A DNA stretch of 64,000 nucleotides from Comamonas sp. 26 (GTDB lineage: Bacteria > Pseudomonadota > Gammaproteobacteria > Burkholderiales > Burkholderiaceae_C): contig NZ_PEFL01000001.1 of assembly GCF_002754475.1 (NCBI RefSeq), forward strand, positions 620,001-684,000, read 5' to 3'. The notes beneath the pieces are model-generated. The model saw only the letters and a program-made list of their open reading frames with translations. It did not search any database and had not been told where the DNA came from. Positions 8,656 through 16,705 of the stretch are shown here, piece after piece. Numbering within the stretch: position 1 is the stretch's first letter; each line of letters opens with the position of its first letter. The position numbers and the translations under genes are program-made.

Positions 8656-9294
8656 TCAGCGAATTCCAGTGAGCTTGTGAGTCTGAAGACTTAGACGCCA
8701 TTTGGGACGCTGCATGCTTTGCTCAATACATGTGGCGATGTTGCTGGCCTGCTGGACGTTGTCCATGGGCTGCAGAAAATAATGGCTGAACTGGGTGCTG
8801 GCCTCAATGGCTTCCAGATCAAACGTGGGCTGCGGCCAGACCAGCTTCAGCTCCTGGCCGCTGCGCTGAATCCAGTCGGCACCTGCCTTGGGGCTGATGC
8901 ACAGCCAGTCAATGCCTTGCGGTGCAGCCACCGTGCCATTGCTTTCCACAGAGATGCGAAAGCCGCGTGCGTGCAGAGCGGTAATCAGCGCTTCATCAAC
9001 TTGCAGCAAAGGCTCGCCCCCGGTCAGCACCACCATGCGGTGCTGGCTGTCGCTGGCCGGCCACTGGGCCAGAATGCGCTCGGCCAGCTCATTGGCTGTC
9101 GTGAACTTACCGCCCAGCGTGCCGTCGGTGCCGACAAAGTCGGTATCGCAGAACTGGCAGATGGCGCTGGGGCGATCCTGCTCACGGCCGGTCCACAGAT
9201 TGCAGCCTGCAAAACGGCAGAACACGGCGGGCGTGCCAGCCTGACCGCCTTCGCCTTGCAGGGTATAGAAAATTTCTTTGACGCTGTATGTCAT
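8656..9294 (-). CDS. queE: 7-carboxy-7-deazaguanine synthase QueE
   Basis: A 212-residue radical-SAM enzyme that contracts the pterin ring to 7-carboxy-7-deazaguanine. The cluster motif is not the standard CX3CX2C: C31, C46 and C49 (in AGCNLW and ICQFCDTDFVG) give CX14CX2C, the form known for some betaproteobacterial QueE proteins. EIFYTLQGEGGQAG, LTGGEPLLQVD and FRISVESNGT agree with the family. The MTYSVKEIF start at 9294 was chosen on family alignment. Directly followed by queD. Confidence 0.95.
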   Translation of the reverse strand: MTYSVKEIFYTLQGEGGQAGTPAVFCRFAGCNLWTGREQDRPSAICQFCDTDFVGTDGTLGGKFTTANELAERILAQWPASDSQHRMVVLTGGEPLLQVDEALITALHARGFRISVESNGTVAAPQGIDWLCISPKAGADWIQRSGQELKLVWPQPTFDLEAIEASTQFSHYFLQPMDNVQQASNIATCIEQSMQRPKWRLSLQTHKLTGIR

Positions 9295-9324
9295 CGTTGG
9301 ATCCAAAATTCGCACACCCCAAGT

Positions 9325-9403
9325 CGGAGACGCCAAGCAAGAGCCACCTCGCGGCCATGGCGTTGTCCCTCTTGGGGGAAGCGGCTCAGCCGCTCAGGGG
9401 TAT
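9325..9403 (+). repeat. variant copy of the GC-rich 3' repeat
   Basis: From CAAGCAAGAGCCACCTCGCGG to AGCGGCTCAGCCGCTCAGGGG this matches, more loosely, the elements at 16706 and 19205. Like them it lies just past the 3' end of the minus-strand genes to its left or right, here between scpA and queE. It ends in a hairpin AGCGGCTCAGCCGCT. Confidence 0.55.
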
Positions 9404-9406
9404 CAA

Positions 9407-10264
9407 TTACACCGGGGTATAGGCCAGACGCACGTAAATAGGGGCATAGGCCTCGGCCTGGGTGATCTCGATCAGCGTTTCCTTGGCCAGCTCCAGCATG
9501 GCGATAAAGGTCACCACCAGCACCGTAGAGCCTTTTTCAGGATTGAAGATGCGTTCAAACTCCACAAAGCGCTGGCCTTGCAGCTGCTTGAGGATCTGGC
9601 TCATGTACTCGCGTACGGATAGCTCTTCACGGGTGATCTTGTGGGTCTGCACCAGCTTGGCACGCTTCAAAATGTCGCGCCAGGCGGCTTGCAGCTCGCT
9701 GATCTCCACGTCCGGAAAGCGGGGCTGCAGGCTTTGCTCAATATGAACTGTAGCCTTGAGAAAGTCGCGGCCATACGTGGGCACTTGGCCCAGTTGCTGT
9801 GCGGCGAGCTTGATTTGCTCGTACTCCAGCAGGCGGCGCACTAGCTCGGCGCGGGGGTCTTCGGCTTCTTCGCCGCCTTCCTGTTTCTTGGGCGGCAGCA
9901 GCATGCGAGATTTGATCTCGATGAGCATGGCGGCCATCAGCAGGTATTCAGCTGCCAGCTCCAGATTGCGACCGCGCACCTCATCGACATAGGCCATGTA
10001 CTGGCGCGTGACGTCCAGCATGGGAATGTCGAGGATGTTGAAGTTCTGCTTACGGATCAGGTAAAGCAGCAAGTCCAGCGGGCCTTCAAAGGCTTCGAGA
10101 AAGACCTCCAGCGCTTCCGGCGGGATATACAAATCCTGCGGCAGCGCAAACAGTGGCTCGCCATACAGGCGTGCCAAAGCAACCTGGTCGATCACCGAAG
10201 GTGTCGAGTCAAGTGTGTCCGGGCCTTGGCCCGGCAACAGTGCCTGGTCTTCAGCCTCGCTCAT
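9407..10264 (-). CDS. scpA: segregation and condensation protein A (ScpA kleisin)
   Basis: A 285-residue kleisin that bridges SMC heads in the chromosome condensation complex with ScpB. The first 45 residues are variable; then FEGPLDLLLYLIRKQNFNIL, DIPMLDVTRQYMAYV and ELAAEYLLMAAMLIEIKSRM follow, the standard N-terminal SMC-binding helices. An EEAEDPRAELVRRLLEYEQIK segment and a C-terminal winged helix complete the fold. No scpB is in the window. Upstream is a small DUF3460 gene on the same strand. Confidence 0.95.
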   Translation of the reverse strand: MSEAEDQALLPGQGPDTLDSTPSVIDQVALARLYGEPLFALPQDLYIPPEALEVFLEAFEGPLDLLLYLIRKQNFNILDIPMLDVTRQYMAYVDEVRGRNLELAAEYLLMAAMLIEIKSRMLLPPKKQEGGEEAEDPRAELVRRLLEYEQIKLAAQQLGQVPTYGRDFLKATVHIEQSLQPRFPDVEISELQAAWRDILKRAKLVQTHKITREELSVREYMSQILKQLQGQRFVEFERIFNPEKGSTVLVVTFIAMLELAKETLIEITQAEAYAPIYVRLAYTPV

Positions 10265-10271
10265 TGCTTGC

Positions 10272-10320
10272 TATGAAATATAGAGCTGAGAGCGCTTGAT
10301 TTATAAGCGCAAGAGGCTGG
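10272..10320. repeat. copy of the AGCGCTT intergenic palindromic repeat
   Basis: The core AGCGCTTGATTTATAAGCGC (10291-10310) is a near-perfect palindrome; it separates the DUF3460 gene from scpA. Confidence 0.65.
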
Positions 10321-10336
10321 TTTCATTGAAGAGGAA

Positions 10337-10543
10337 TCAGGAGTGGTTGGTCTGGTAGACGTAGGAGTTTTGCTCCACGCGACCAGCGCGCAGATCATCC
10401 CAGACCTCGGCGCTGATGTTCTTGTCCCACAGCAGGGCGCGGCCAGCCAGCTGTTGCTGCTCCAGCTCGGGCTTTTGCTTCTTCAAGTCGTTGATGAAGT
10501 TGGTGGTGTCGGAACGGTAGTCGGGGCGACGGAAGAAAGACAT
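10337..10543 (-). CDS. DUF3460 family protein
   Basis: A 68-residue protein with the family pattern RRPDYRSDTTNFINDLKKQK, then LLWDK and QNSYVYQ. DUF3460 proteins are small, conserved in Burkholderiales and of unknown function; they often lie beside scpA and panC/panB genes. No membrane segment or signal is seen. It is 72 bases upstream of scpA, with a repeat in between. Confidence 0.85.
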   Translation of the reverse strand: MSFFRRPDYRSDTTNFINDLKKQKPELEQQQLAGRALLWDKNISAEVWDDLRAGRVEQNSYVYQTNHS

Positions 10544-10605
10544 ATTCGTAAAACCTCTCAGATCCTTGGATTTTAGCCGGTAGCGGGGGTAAGCCGCTTG
10601 AGCGG

Positions 10606-11067
10606 CTATTTCAGATCGTTGAGGCAGACCTGTGCGAACTCCTTGCAGTCGTCGGACGCCAGCGGCGAAGCGATTATTTTCTCCAGCACGGCGGAAAATT
10701 CGCCCGGTCCGACGGGGCTGGGGTCACCGCGCTGGAAGTCTTCGTCCACACCCATGGTGCGGTCCAGCCAGCCGATCACCTGGACGCTGGGCTGGCGTTC
10801 CAGCGATGCCAGCAAGGCTGGGGTGTAGGCCGCCATGGGATGCTCCTCGATTAGGCTGCCGAACGGGCCCGGACCGCCGTAGTCCAGCTCGGGGTAGGTT
10901 TCAATCAGCGCCAGGATATGGGGCAGAACCTGCTCCAGCGCAGCGGCCTGCAGGGTCTCCAGATGCTCGTAGACGGGATCGATGATCAGCCACTTGTCTT
11001 GTTGCTCCTGGGCGGCCTGGGCGGCGCGGGTGAATTTGGAAAACAATTGCTCGATGGTTGTGCTCAC
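10606..11067 (-). CDS. conserved hypothetical cytosolic protein
   Basis: A 153-residue protein with GTG as start (11065-11067). It is helical, acidic, with an EHLETLQAAALEQVLPHILA helix and a central GGPGPFGSLIEEHP loop, and no signal or membrane part. I do not recognise a named family. It resembles proteins that sit near scpA in Comamonadaceae only by position. It is divergent from the BamE-like lipoprotein gene, with about 100 bases for both promoters. Confidence 0.65.
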   Translation of the reverse strand: MSTTIEQLFSKFTRAAQAAQEQQDKWLIIDPVYEHLETLQAAALEQVLPHILALIETYPELDYGGPGPFGSLIEEHPMAAYTPALLASLERQPSVQVIGWLDRTMGVDEDFQRGDPSPVGPGEFSAVLEKIIASPLASDDCKEFAQVCLNDLK

Positions 11068-11167
11068 GAGGGATGGCTCCGTTTTGACAAGCGTTTACGA
11101 AAGCGTGTGCAGCGCGGCTGCGCATGCTGTCAGAATTCGCATTCTGTATGGCAATCGTGAATGATTC

Positions 11168-11680
11168 ATGCCCATGAAACTATTTTCCCGTGTGACTGCT
11201 GCGCTGGCTGCTGCTGCGATCAGCGCTCTGGCCCTGGTCGGCTGCGATGATCAAAAGATCAAAGAGCTGGAAGAAGGCCTTTCCACCGAAGCCGATGTGC
11301 GCGCCCAGTTTGGCGAACCCGAGCGCGTCTGGAGCGAAGAAGATGGCTCGCGCACCTTTGAGTACAACCGCCAGCCAGCGGGTGCCAAGAACTACATGAT
11401 CACGATTGGCACTGATGGCAAGATGAGTGCTCTGCGTCAAGTGCTGGCCCCGCATGTCTTTGCCAAAATTGTGCCTGGCATGGATGAGAACGCGGTGCGC
11501 CGCATGCTGGGCAAGCCCGCCAAGATGATGACCTTCAAGCTCAAGCAAGAAACGGACTGGGACTGGAACTACATCGACCCGCCCAATCGTGAGATGCAGT
11601 TCACCGTCACCTTCGGCCCTGATGGCCGGGTGCTGCGCACGCTGAAGCGTGAGCGCTTGCCTGACGAGCCGCGCGGCTGA
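11168..11680 (+). CDS. outer-membrane lipoprotein with two BamE-like (SmpA/OmlA) units
   Basis: A 170-residue lipoprotein. The signal peptide ends in a lipobox LVGC with C26 as the lipidation site. Two copies of the BamE-type strand-helix pattern follow: LEEGLSTEADVRAQFGEPER (about 33-52) and IVPGMDENAVRRMLGKPAKM (about 100-119). BamE assists outer membrane protein assembly with BamA and BamD, but the true BamE is about 110-120 residues with one unit, so this is a paralogous protein. Downstream is a terminator. Partner unknown. Confidence 0.8.
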   Translation: MPMKLFSRVTAALAAAAISALALVGCDDQKIKELEEGLSTEADVRAQFGEPERVWSEEDGSRTFEYNRQPAGAKNYMITIGTDGKMSALRQVLAPHVFAKIVPGMDENAVRRMLGKPAKMMTFKLKQETDWDWNYIDPPNREMQFTVTFGPDGRVLRTLKRERLPDEPRG

Positions 11681-11721
11681 TCAACGCTGGCCGTTTGCCG
11701 GGGCTGTCCAAGCCATTGCCC

Positions 11722-11757
11722 AAGCCATGTCTGCGTGATTGCAGCCATGGCTTTTTT
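11722..11757 (+). terminator. Rho-independent terminator after the BamE-like gene
   Basis: AGCCATG (11723-11729) pairs with CATGGCT (11746-11752) and is followed by TTTTTT. Confidence 0.8.
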
Positions 11758-11785
11758 CATGGTCTCGCCATGCGGATGCTTTGAT

Positions 11786-11830
11786 TTTGATAGCTGCTAG
11801 CGCTTTATGCGTAAGCGCCAGGCAGCTAAA
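11786..11830 (+). repeat. complete copy of the AGCGCTT palindromic repeat
   Basis: Reads TTTTGATAGCTGCTAGCGCT, TTATGCGTAAGCGCCAGG and CAGCTAAAAA. It is the clearest copy: two nested inverted parts (AGCT...AGCT and AGCGCTT...AAGCGC). Confidence 0.75.
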
Positions 11831-12014
11831 AAGCTTGAAAAAATCATAAGAAAGTCAGTCGAAAAAGTCCTTAAAGAATTGTTGCGTTGCAGCAAATGAT
11901 GCGCGCAGGGCATGGCTTCATTCGTAAAATTAAGGGGTTACCCGGTGTTATCCGCGCCGGTTGGCCTCGGGTCTTTATCGAGACTCTGGGCGCTTATTTG
12001 CTGTCTTATCCGAC

Positions 12015-12704
12015 ATGTCCACACCGCTATCTTCTCCCACCCGCTCAGGCCTGGTCAGCAGCGTCGATGCTGCTCCTGCTGCTGCCGCCGTTTCTGCACC
12101 TTTAGGCCCCGCTTTGCGCCATGGCCGCTTTGAGGATGCGCAGGCACTCTTCACAGGCTCGCTGTTTGTCTCCATCACCATGATGCTGTTTGCCCAAGCG
12201 GGACTGCTGACGGGCAGCACGGCGGGCATTGCGTTCTTGCTGCACTACGTGACGGGGTTGCCGTTTGGTGCGACCTTCTTCGTCATCAATATTCCGTTTT
12301 ACTGGTTCGCGTGGAAGCGCATGGGGTCAGAGTTCACGATCAAGACCTTTATCTCGGTTGCCATGCTGGCGCTGATGGCTGACGTGGGGCCGCGCTTTAT
12401 CCATATCGATTACCTGAACCCGCTGTACGCCGCCGTGGCCGGTGGCCTGCTCATGGGCTCGGGCTGCCTGTTTTTGGCGCGCCACCATTCCAGTCTGGGC
12501 GGTGCGACCATCGTGTCGCTGTATCTGCAAGACCGCTATGGCATTCGCGCCGGCAAGGTGCAGATGATGATTGACTGCACCGTGGTGTTGCTGGCGCTGG
12601 CCGTGGTGCCCTTAGAGCGTGTGGCGTACTCGGTGCTGGCGGCAGTCATCATGAGCATGTTTTTGTGGATCAGCCACCGCCCGGGTCGTTATCAGGGCAA
12701 TTGA
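12015..12704 (+). CDS. YitT-family membrane protein
   Basis: A 229-residue integral membrane protein with five to six predicted helices after a 35-residue soluble start. The segments LTGSTAGIAFLLHYVTGLPF, FVINIPFYWFAWKRMG and NPLYAAVAGGLLMGSGCLFL follow the YitT pattern. The C-terminal DUF2179 domain of many Bacillus YitT proteins is absent. The function is unknown; a transport role is only inferred. The ATG at 12015 (MSTPLSS) is the likely start; an in-frame upstream start at 11961 has no support. It is convergent with soxZ across a shared terminator. Confidence 0.85.
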   Translation: MSTPLSSPTRSGLVSSVDAAPAAAAVSAPLGPALRHGRFEDAQALFTGSLFVSITMMLFAQAGLLTGSTAGIAFLLHYVTGLPFGATFFVINIPFYWFAWKRMGSEFTIKTFISVAMLALMADVGPRFIHIDYLNPLYAAVAGGLLMGSGCLFLARHHSSLGGATIVSLYLQDRYGIRAGKVQMMIDCTVVLLALAVVPLERVAYSVLAAVIMSMFLWISHRPGRYQGN

Positions 12705-12722
12705 GCTTGCTGGCTCGCAAAC

Positions 12723-12761
12723 AAAAGCCCCGCCACGGTGCCAACCGGGCGGGGCTTTTTT
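12723..12761. terminator. bidirectional terminator between yitT-type gene and soxZ
   Basis: AAAAGCCCCGCC (12723-12734) and GGCGGGGCTTTTTT (12748-12761): the stem is A-rich on one side and T-rich on the other, so it can serve both convergent genes. Confidence 0.9.
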
Positions 12762-12775
12762 GTGAGCGGTGGATA

Positions 12776-13111
12776 TCAGGCGACGGTAATCGTCTTCTGC
12801 GCGCTCAGCGTCTGGCCTTGCTCATCTTTCCAGAACATGTTCAGCTCGCCGCTTTCACGGGCGAGAAAGGTGAACTCGATATAGGGGTTCTGAGCAATCG
12901 AAATACCGGGCTCCCAGCTGAACAGCAAGGTGTTGCCCAGCTTGGCTTCAAAGCGGTTGACGATATTGCGGGGACGCACCTTGCCGGTGGCAGGGTCGGT
13001 GCGCAGGCCGCTTTCCATCACATGTTCCATCTGTGCGCGCACGCGCAGCACTTCGCCCTTCTTGGGGTTGGCGTTGCTGACCCAGACGCGAGGGGGTTTG
13101 GCTTGACTCAT
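12776..13111 (-). CDS. soxZ: sulfur carrier complex protein SoxZ
   Basis: A 111-residue immunoglobulin-like protein. It begins with PPRVWVSNANPKKGEVLRVR, followed by the family segment HVMESGLRTDPATGKVRPRN (canonical HPMETG) and NPYIEFTFLARESGELNMFW. SoxZ pairs with SoxY in the periplasm and holds the carrier subunit on which sulfur intermediates are bound. No signal peptide is present, so it is probably exported as a complex with SoxY by the Tat system. The soxY stop is 13 bases upstream. Confidence 0.93.
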   Translation of the reverse strand: MSQAKPPRVWVSNANPKKGEVLRVRAQMEHVMESGLRTDPATGKVRPRNIVNRFEAKLGNTLLFSWEPGISIAQNPYIEFTFLARESGELNMFWKDEQGQTLSAQKTITVA

Positions 13112-13124
13112 TGGTGGGACTCCC

Positions 13125-13613
13125 TCACATGCCGCAGCCGCTGGCGGCTACGGTAATTGCCTGCTTGGCGACCAGTACTTTGCCGCTCTTCATGCGCGCC
13201 ATGGCGTGCACGGTTTGCGACTGTGACAGGCGAATGCGGATCGCCGCCTCAGCGGTGCCTGCCGCTGCCGTGAACTGCATGCGGCAAGACAGGGGCGAGG
13301 GGTTCAGCTCGGCCAGTACAACGATTTCTTCGCACCAGTCCTGCTCGGTGATCGGCAGTGTCACCTTGACCTTGACAGGCACGGCGCTGGGGTTGTCGGC
13401 CAGCACGGGGACATCCAGCAGTAGGCCTTCGGTTTGCGGCGAGGCCTTGCCGGTGAACTGGGCGATCTGCTTTTGAAATTCGACAGGATTAGGGGCCAGA
13501 GGCCCGACCAGCGGCGCCTTGGCCTGTGCCAGAGCAGTCGCAGGCAGCGCCAGACTGGCCCCTGCGGCCGCCGCGCCCAGAACCAGACTTCTACGGGTGG
13601 TGTGGTTGAACAT
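13125..13613 (-). CDS. soxY: sulfur carrier protein SoxY
   Basis: A 162-residue protein with a twin-arginine signal (TTRRSLVLGAAAAGASLALP, about 5-24) and the SoxY immunoglobulin-like domain. The carrier cysteine near the C-terminus lies in ASGCGM, whereas classic SoxY ends in GGCGG; the swinging-arm glycines are reduced. The start MFNHTTRRS at 13613 was chosen because it positions the Tat signal; ten upstream residues have no signal value. Paired with soxZ. It could accept sulfane sulfur from the flavoproteins encoded upstream on the same strand. Confidence 0.9.
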   Translation of the reverse strand: MFNHTTRRSLVLGAAAAGASLALPATALAQAKAPLVGPLAPNPVEFQKQIAQFTGKASPQTEGLLLDVPVLADNPSAVPVKVKVTLPITEQDWCEEIVVLAELNPSPLSCRMQFTAAAGTAEAAIRIRLSQSQTVHAMARMKSGKVLVAKQAITVAASGCGM

Positions 13614-13679
13614 GTCTCTTCTTTTATCGAATGCCGCTTGCAAGCAAACAGCGGTTAAAACTGGCGCTCGTACTTAAGA

Positions 13680-13837
13680 GGCGTTAACTCCACTCAGTAA
13701 ACCGAAGGTTTACGGTTCAGACGAGGCGTGAAGCCGCAGGCAGTACAAGCGTACGACAAGGCGAAACAACGACGTCTCAAGGGTGGTGTTAGCGTCTCCA
13801 AGAGGAGCGAGCCAGAGCCGCATAGCGGCTCAGCAGA
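13680..13837. other. structured non-coding stretch before soxY
   Basis: Between the flavoprotein stop and soxY there are several hairpins: GTAAACC GAA GGTTTAC (13696-13712), AGACG...CGTCT arms around 13718-13777, GTAC-AAGC-GTAC at 13743, and GAGCCGC ATA GCGGCTC (13816-13832). No gene is seen. The last hairpin may be a processing or attenuation point that lowers soxYZ expression relative to the flavoprotein. Confidence 0.45.
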
Positions 13838-15190
13838 TCAAGTGCCCAAGAAGTCACTGAACTTGCTATTGATCCAGGCAAAGTCTTCCTTGACCAGATC
13901 AGGCGTGCGTACATCCATGTCGATCTGGGTCTGGTTGACCTGACCGTTGGTGTCCACCTCGTATTCAAACTTGACCGAGATTTCTTCCTGCGGGTCGCCG
14001 TTGACCATCATGTAGCAAAGGTTGTCTGGCAGACGGGCCACGACTTCCTTGCCGGACACGCGCTCGGCAATGTTCTGGGCGACGATCTTGCCGATGAAGT
14101 TGGCCACGTGGCCGCTCTTGGGGTAGTGGCCGAACTGGGGTGAGATGGCACCCATCAGGTCGCCGACAAAGTAAACGCGGTCATCGGTCTTGGCGTGGAA
14201 TAGACGGTTGTGCATGTCGGCCCAGCCTGTGGGCTTGCCGGTGGTGGCGTCTTTGCCAATCAGGTCTGCCTTCCAGACCATGTCCGCCGCCTGGTGCGGG
14301 GGCATGAGGATGGCGTCGTCAAATTTGAAGTCACCGGCAGCCGTCTTGATCTGCTTGTTGAAGGGGTCGACTTCCTTGACGCCTGCATTGGGGACGTGGG
14401 TGATGATGTCCGGGTACAGCTCTTCAAAGGCCTGCTTGTAGCCCACGCCAATGGGTGCCAGCTTGGGCTTGGGGTCGAGGATGACGATCTTGCCAGGGAT
14501 CTTGTTCTTTTTGATGTGCCAGGCGATCAGGCAGGCGCGCTCATAGGGCGAGGGCGGGCAGCGGTGGGGTGGCGGTGGCAGCGTCATCACCAGCGTTCCG
14601 CCCTTGAAGTTCTTGACCTTCTGTTTGAGCGACAGCATCTCCTGATTGGGGATGTAGGCATTGGGGAAATGCGTGCGCGTGTACTCAATGGCACGCTGGT
14701 CGTTGCCAAACCAGGCCTCGTAGTCATTGCGAATGCCGCCCGACAGAATCAGAAAGTCGTACTCGATCAGACCGTGGCCGGTGCGCACCAGCTTCTTGTC
14801 GCGCTCAAAGCCCATCACCTCGGTCTGCAGCAAGGTGTAGCCGTACTGGTTGGCGGGGTGCAGCATGTCGCGGTTCACAAAATCGGTGCCCACGATATCG
14901 ACCAGCCATTTGTTGCTCATGGGGCCGGACCAGAACGTGGCATTGCGCTCCAGCAGCACCACATCCGAGTTCGGGATCAGCTCGCGCAGATAACGCGCTG
15001 CCGTCATGCCGCCCCAGCCACCGCCGCAGATGACGATGCGCGGACCCTTGCCCTTGCGCGGCAGTATGGGTGACTGGCTGCTGATGATGCCTGGCGCGGC
15101 CATGGCAGAACTGGTCAGAGTGCCCAAGGCACCGGCGGCGGTACCCAGCGTCAGCGCGGGAGGGGTTATCAAAAAGTGGCGACGTTGCAT
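13838..15190 (-). CDS. FAD-dependent sulfide dehydrogenase-like flavoprotein (second FCSD paralogue)
   Basis: A 450-residue exported flavoprotein. The first residues (QRRHFLITPPALTLG) form a Tat-like signal; the Rossmann motif IVICGGGWGGMTAARYLREL begins near residue 52. HRCPPSPYERA and DNLCYMMV retain the two cysteines that form the redox disulfide in flavocytochrome c sulfide dehydrogenase. However the cysteine that binds FAD covalently (TCPFSN in the paralogue at 16799) is Gly here (FWSGPMSN, G89). The start at 15190 was chosen for the signal sequence. It lies upstream of soxYZ on the same strand and would pass electrons from sulfide or SoxY-bound sulfur to a cytochrome c; that role is inferred. 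Confidence 0.85.
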   Translation of the reverse strand: MQRRHFLITPPALTLGTAAGALGTLTSSAMAAPGIISSQSPILPRKGKGPRIVICGGGWGGMTAARYLRELIPNSDVVLLERNATFWSGPMSNKWLVDIVGTDFVNRDMLHPANQYGYTLLQTEVMGFERDKKLVRTGHGLIEYDFLILSGGIRNDYEAWFGNDQRAIEYTRTHFPNAYIPNQEMLSLKQKVKNFKGGTLVMTLPPPPHRCPPSPYERACLIAWHIKKNKIPGKIVILDPKPKLAPIGVGYKQAFEELYPDIITHVPNAGVKEVDPFNKQIKTAAGDFKFDDAILMPPHQAADMVWKADLIGKDATTGKPTGWADMHNRLFHAKTDDRVYFVGDLMGAISPQFGHYPKSGHVANFIGKIVAQNIAERVSGKEVVARLPDNLCYMMVNGDPQEEISVKFEYEVDTNGQVNQTQIDMDVRTPDLVKEDFAWINSKFSDFLGT

Positions 15191-15614
15191 GTCGTAAGAC
15201 TCCTTATGAGTGAGCACCTGCAGGCGACGAGGTAGTGCTGATTGCACGGCATTGCCTCGCTTGGGGCGATGGGTAACGAAGACAAACGCATGCCTGCGGG
15301 CAGCTGGCGCAGGGCTTGCGGCAGCCAAAATATGCAAGAAAAATGAGTCTTTCTGAGCCGTCACGCGGCATCAGCAACAGCGGGTGTCTTACAAATTGTA
15401 GGGTGCAACGTTGTAAGGCAGACAAGGCATAACCCAGTGCTTCACTGCAGTGAAGTTGTAAAAAGCTAGCGTTCAGCGCTTTATTTGCATGAAAAATCAG
15501 GCAAAAGCACGTGGGAATCAATAGATGAAGAGCGCATGCTGCTCATGTTTTTGATAGCTCAAACGACCGGTACCACCTCTACCGAGCAGAAGTAGTGGCC
15601 AATGAACAGTGTGC
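15191..15614. other. intergenic region with two inverted repeats
   Basis: No gene is supported. It holds a spaced inverted repeat CTTACAA (15388-15394) / TTGTAAG (15411-15417), the 16-base perfect palindrome CTTCACTGCAGTGAAG (15440-15455) and a partial AGCGCTT repeat at 15463-15500. It is the promoter region of the flavoprotein-soxYZ unit. Confidence 0.55.
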
Positions 15615-16637
15615 TCAGGCCCGGCGGCCCAAGGTCAGCGTCAGGACGGCGCCCAGCACAATGCCTGCGATGGCCGGAAAACTGGCCCATGCCAGTGTGC
15701 TTAGCCCCGACAGGCCCTGACCAATCGAGCAACCGGCTGCTAGCGCGCCGCCAAAGCCCATCAGCAAACCGCCGCCCGCGCTGGCTCCCAGGCGACTGGT
15801 GGATTCAAAACCTTCCCAGCGAGTGGTCCGGCTCACCAGGGCTGCGATAAAAGCACCCGCCAGTACGCCCGCCGTGAGCGCCAGGCCAATACCGGGCTCG
15901 CGGCCTACCGACAGTTGCAGGTACAGCATGCTCTCGGCAATCGGCCCGATAAAGCTCAGCGATGTGAGTCTGGCCGGCTCGAACTCGTCCACACCGATAT
16001 GCGCGGTAATCCACCACCCAGCAGCCACCAGCAGGCCGATGAGTGCTGCGCTGATGAGCTGTACCGGGCTTTGGCGCAGTGCAGGCCGCCGCAGTGCAAA
16101 GATCGCCAGCAGCATGGCGGGCGCAAGCGCCAGCAGCAAACCATTCACAGCCGGAAGATAGGCGGGCAAGGTGGAGTGAGCCAGCGTGATGGGCGCAAGC
16201 GCCTGCAGCCACAGGCGCACAGGCGTCAGCACACCCGTCATGGCCAGCTGCACGCCCAGCGCCAGAAACACGATGGTGACTAGAGAGCGCAGATTACCGC
16301 CCGCCAGCAGCACTAGCGAACGTGCGCCGCAGGCACGGGCCAGCACCATGCCCGCGCCAAACAACAGGCCGCCGCCCAACACCGCAATCACGGAAAAGCC
16401 GGGGCGGGCAATGGCCCCCTGGCTCAGATTCACCATCCCCAGCGCCTGCAGCCCTTGCGATGCGAGCAAGGCCACGGCCAATGCGAGAGCAAAAGCCTGC
16501 AAGGCGGGTGCGGTGCCGGCGGCAACTTCAGAGTCTTGCCTCAGTTGCTGGCGCAGCCCGCGCAGCAAACAAAACCGCCCGAGTCGCGCAGCCACGCCAA
16601 ACGCCATGCCCAGAAAAAAGATAGACCACAACAACAT
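15615..16637 (-). CDS. YeeE/YedE-type sulfur-compound transporter
   Basis: A 340-residue membrane protein with 9-10 hydrophobic helices. It has the YeeE cysteine pattern: C23 in ARLGRFCLL, C in ARACGARSLVLLAGGNLR (about residue 105) and C in AAGCSIGQGLSGLSTLAW (about 305). In TsuA such cysteines pass thiosulfate through the membrane. The location between two sulfide-oxidising flavoprotein genes and soxYZ supports a sulfur substrate. The start ATG is at 16637. It may import thiosulfate or export sulfur; direction cannot be read. Confidence 0.85.
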   Translation of the reverse strand: MLLWSIFFLGMAFGVAARLGRFCLLRGLRQQLRQDSEVAAGTAPALQAFALALAVALLASQGLQALGMVNLSQGAIARPGFSVIAVLGGGLLFGAGMVLARACGARSLVLLAGGNLRSLVTIVFLALGVQLAMTGVLTPVRLWLQALAPITLAHSTLPAYLPAVNGLLLALAPAMLLAIFALRRPALRQSPVQLISAALIGLLVAAGWWITAHIGVDEFEPARLTSLSFIGPIAESMLYLQLSVGREPGIGLALTAGVLAGAFIAALVSRTTRWEGFESTSRLGASAGGGLLMGFGGALAAGCSIGQGLSGLSTLAWASFPAIAGIVLGAVLTLTLGRRA

Positions 16638-16705
16638 ATGAGTTGAAATTTAGTTGCTCAAAGCATCCGCAGATGCTTGCAATGGGCGTGCTACAGGTGA
16701 GGGCC

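Larger units (their letters stand above)
11681..12014. other. intergenic region with terminator and repeat
   Basis: Holds the terminator at 11722-11757 and an AGCGCTT repeat at 11786-11830. The rest (11831-12014) is likely the yitT promoter region; no gene is supported. Confidence 0.6.

Noticed and set aside
15204..15521. Minus-strand 105-residue frame in the gene-free region before the flavoprotein
   Set aside because: No ribosome binding site or family features, and the region contains palindromes and a repeat; judged non-coding.
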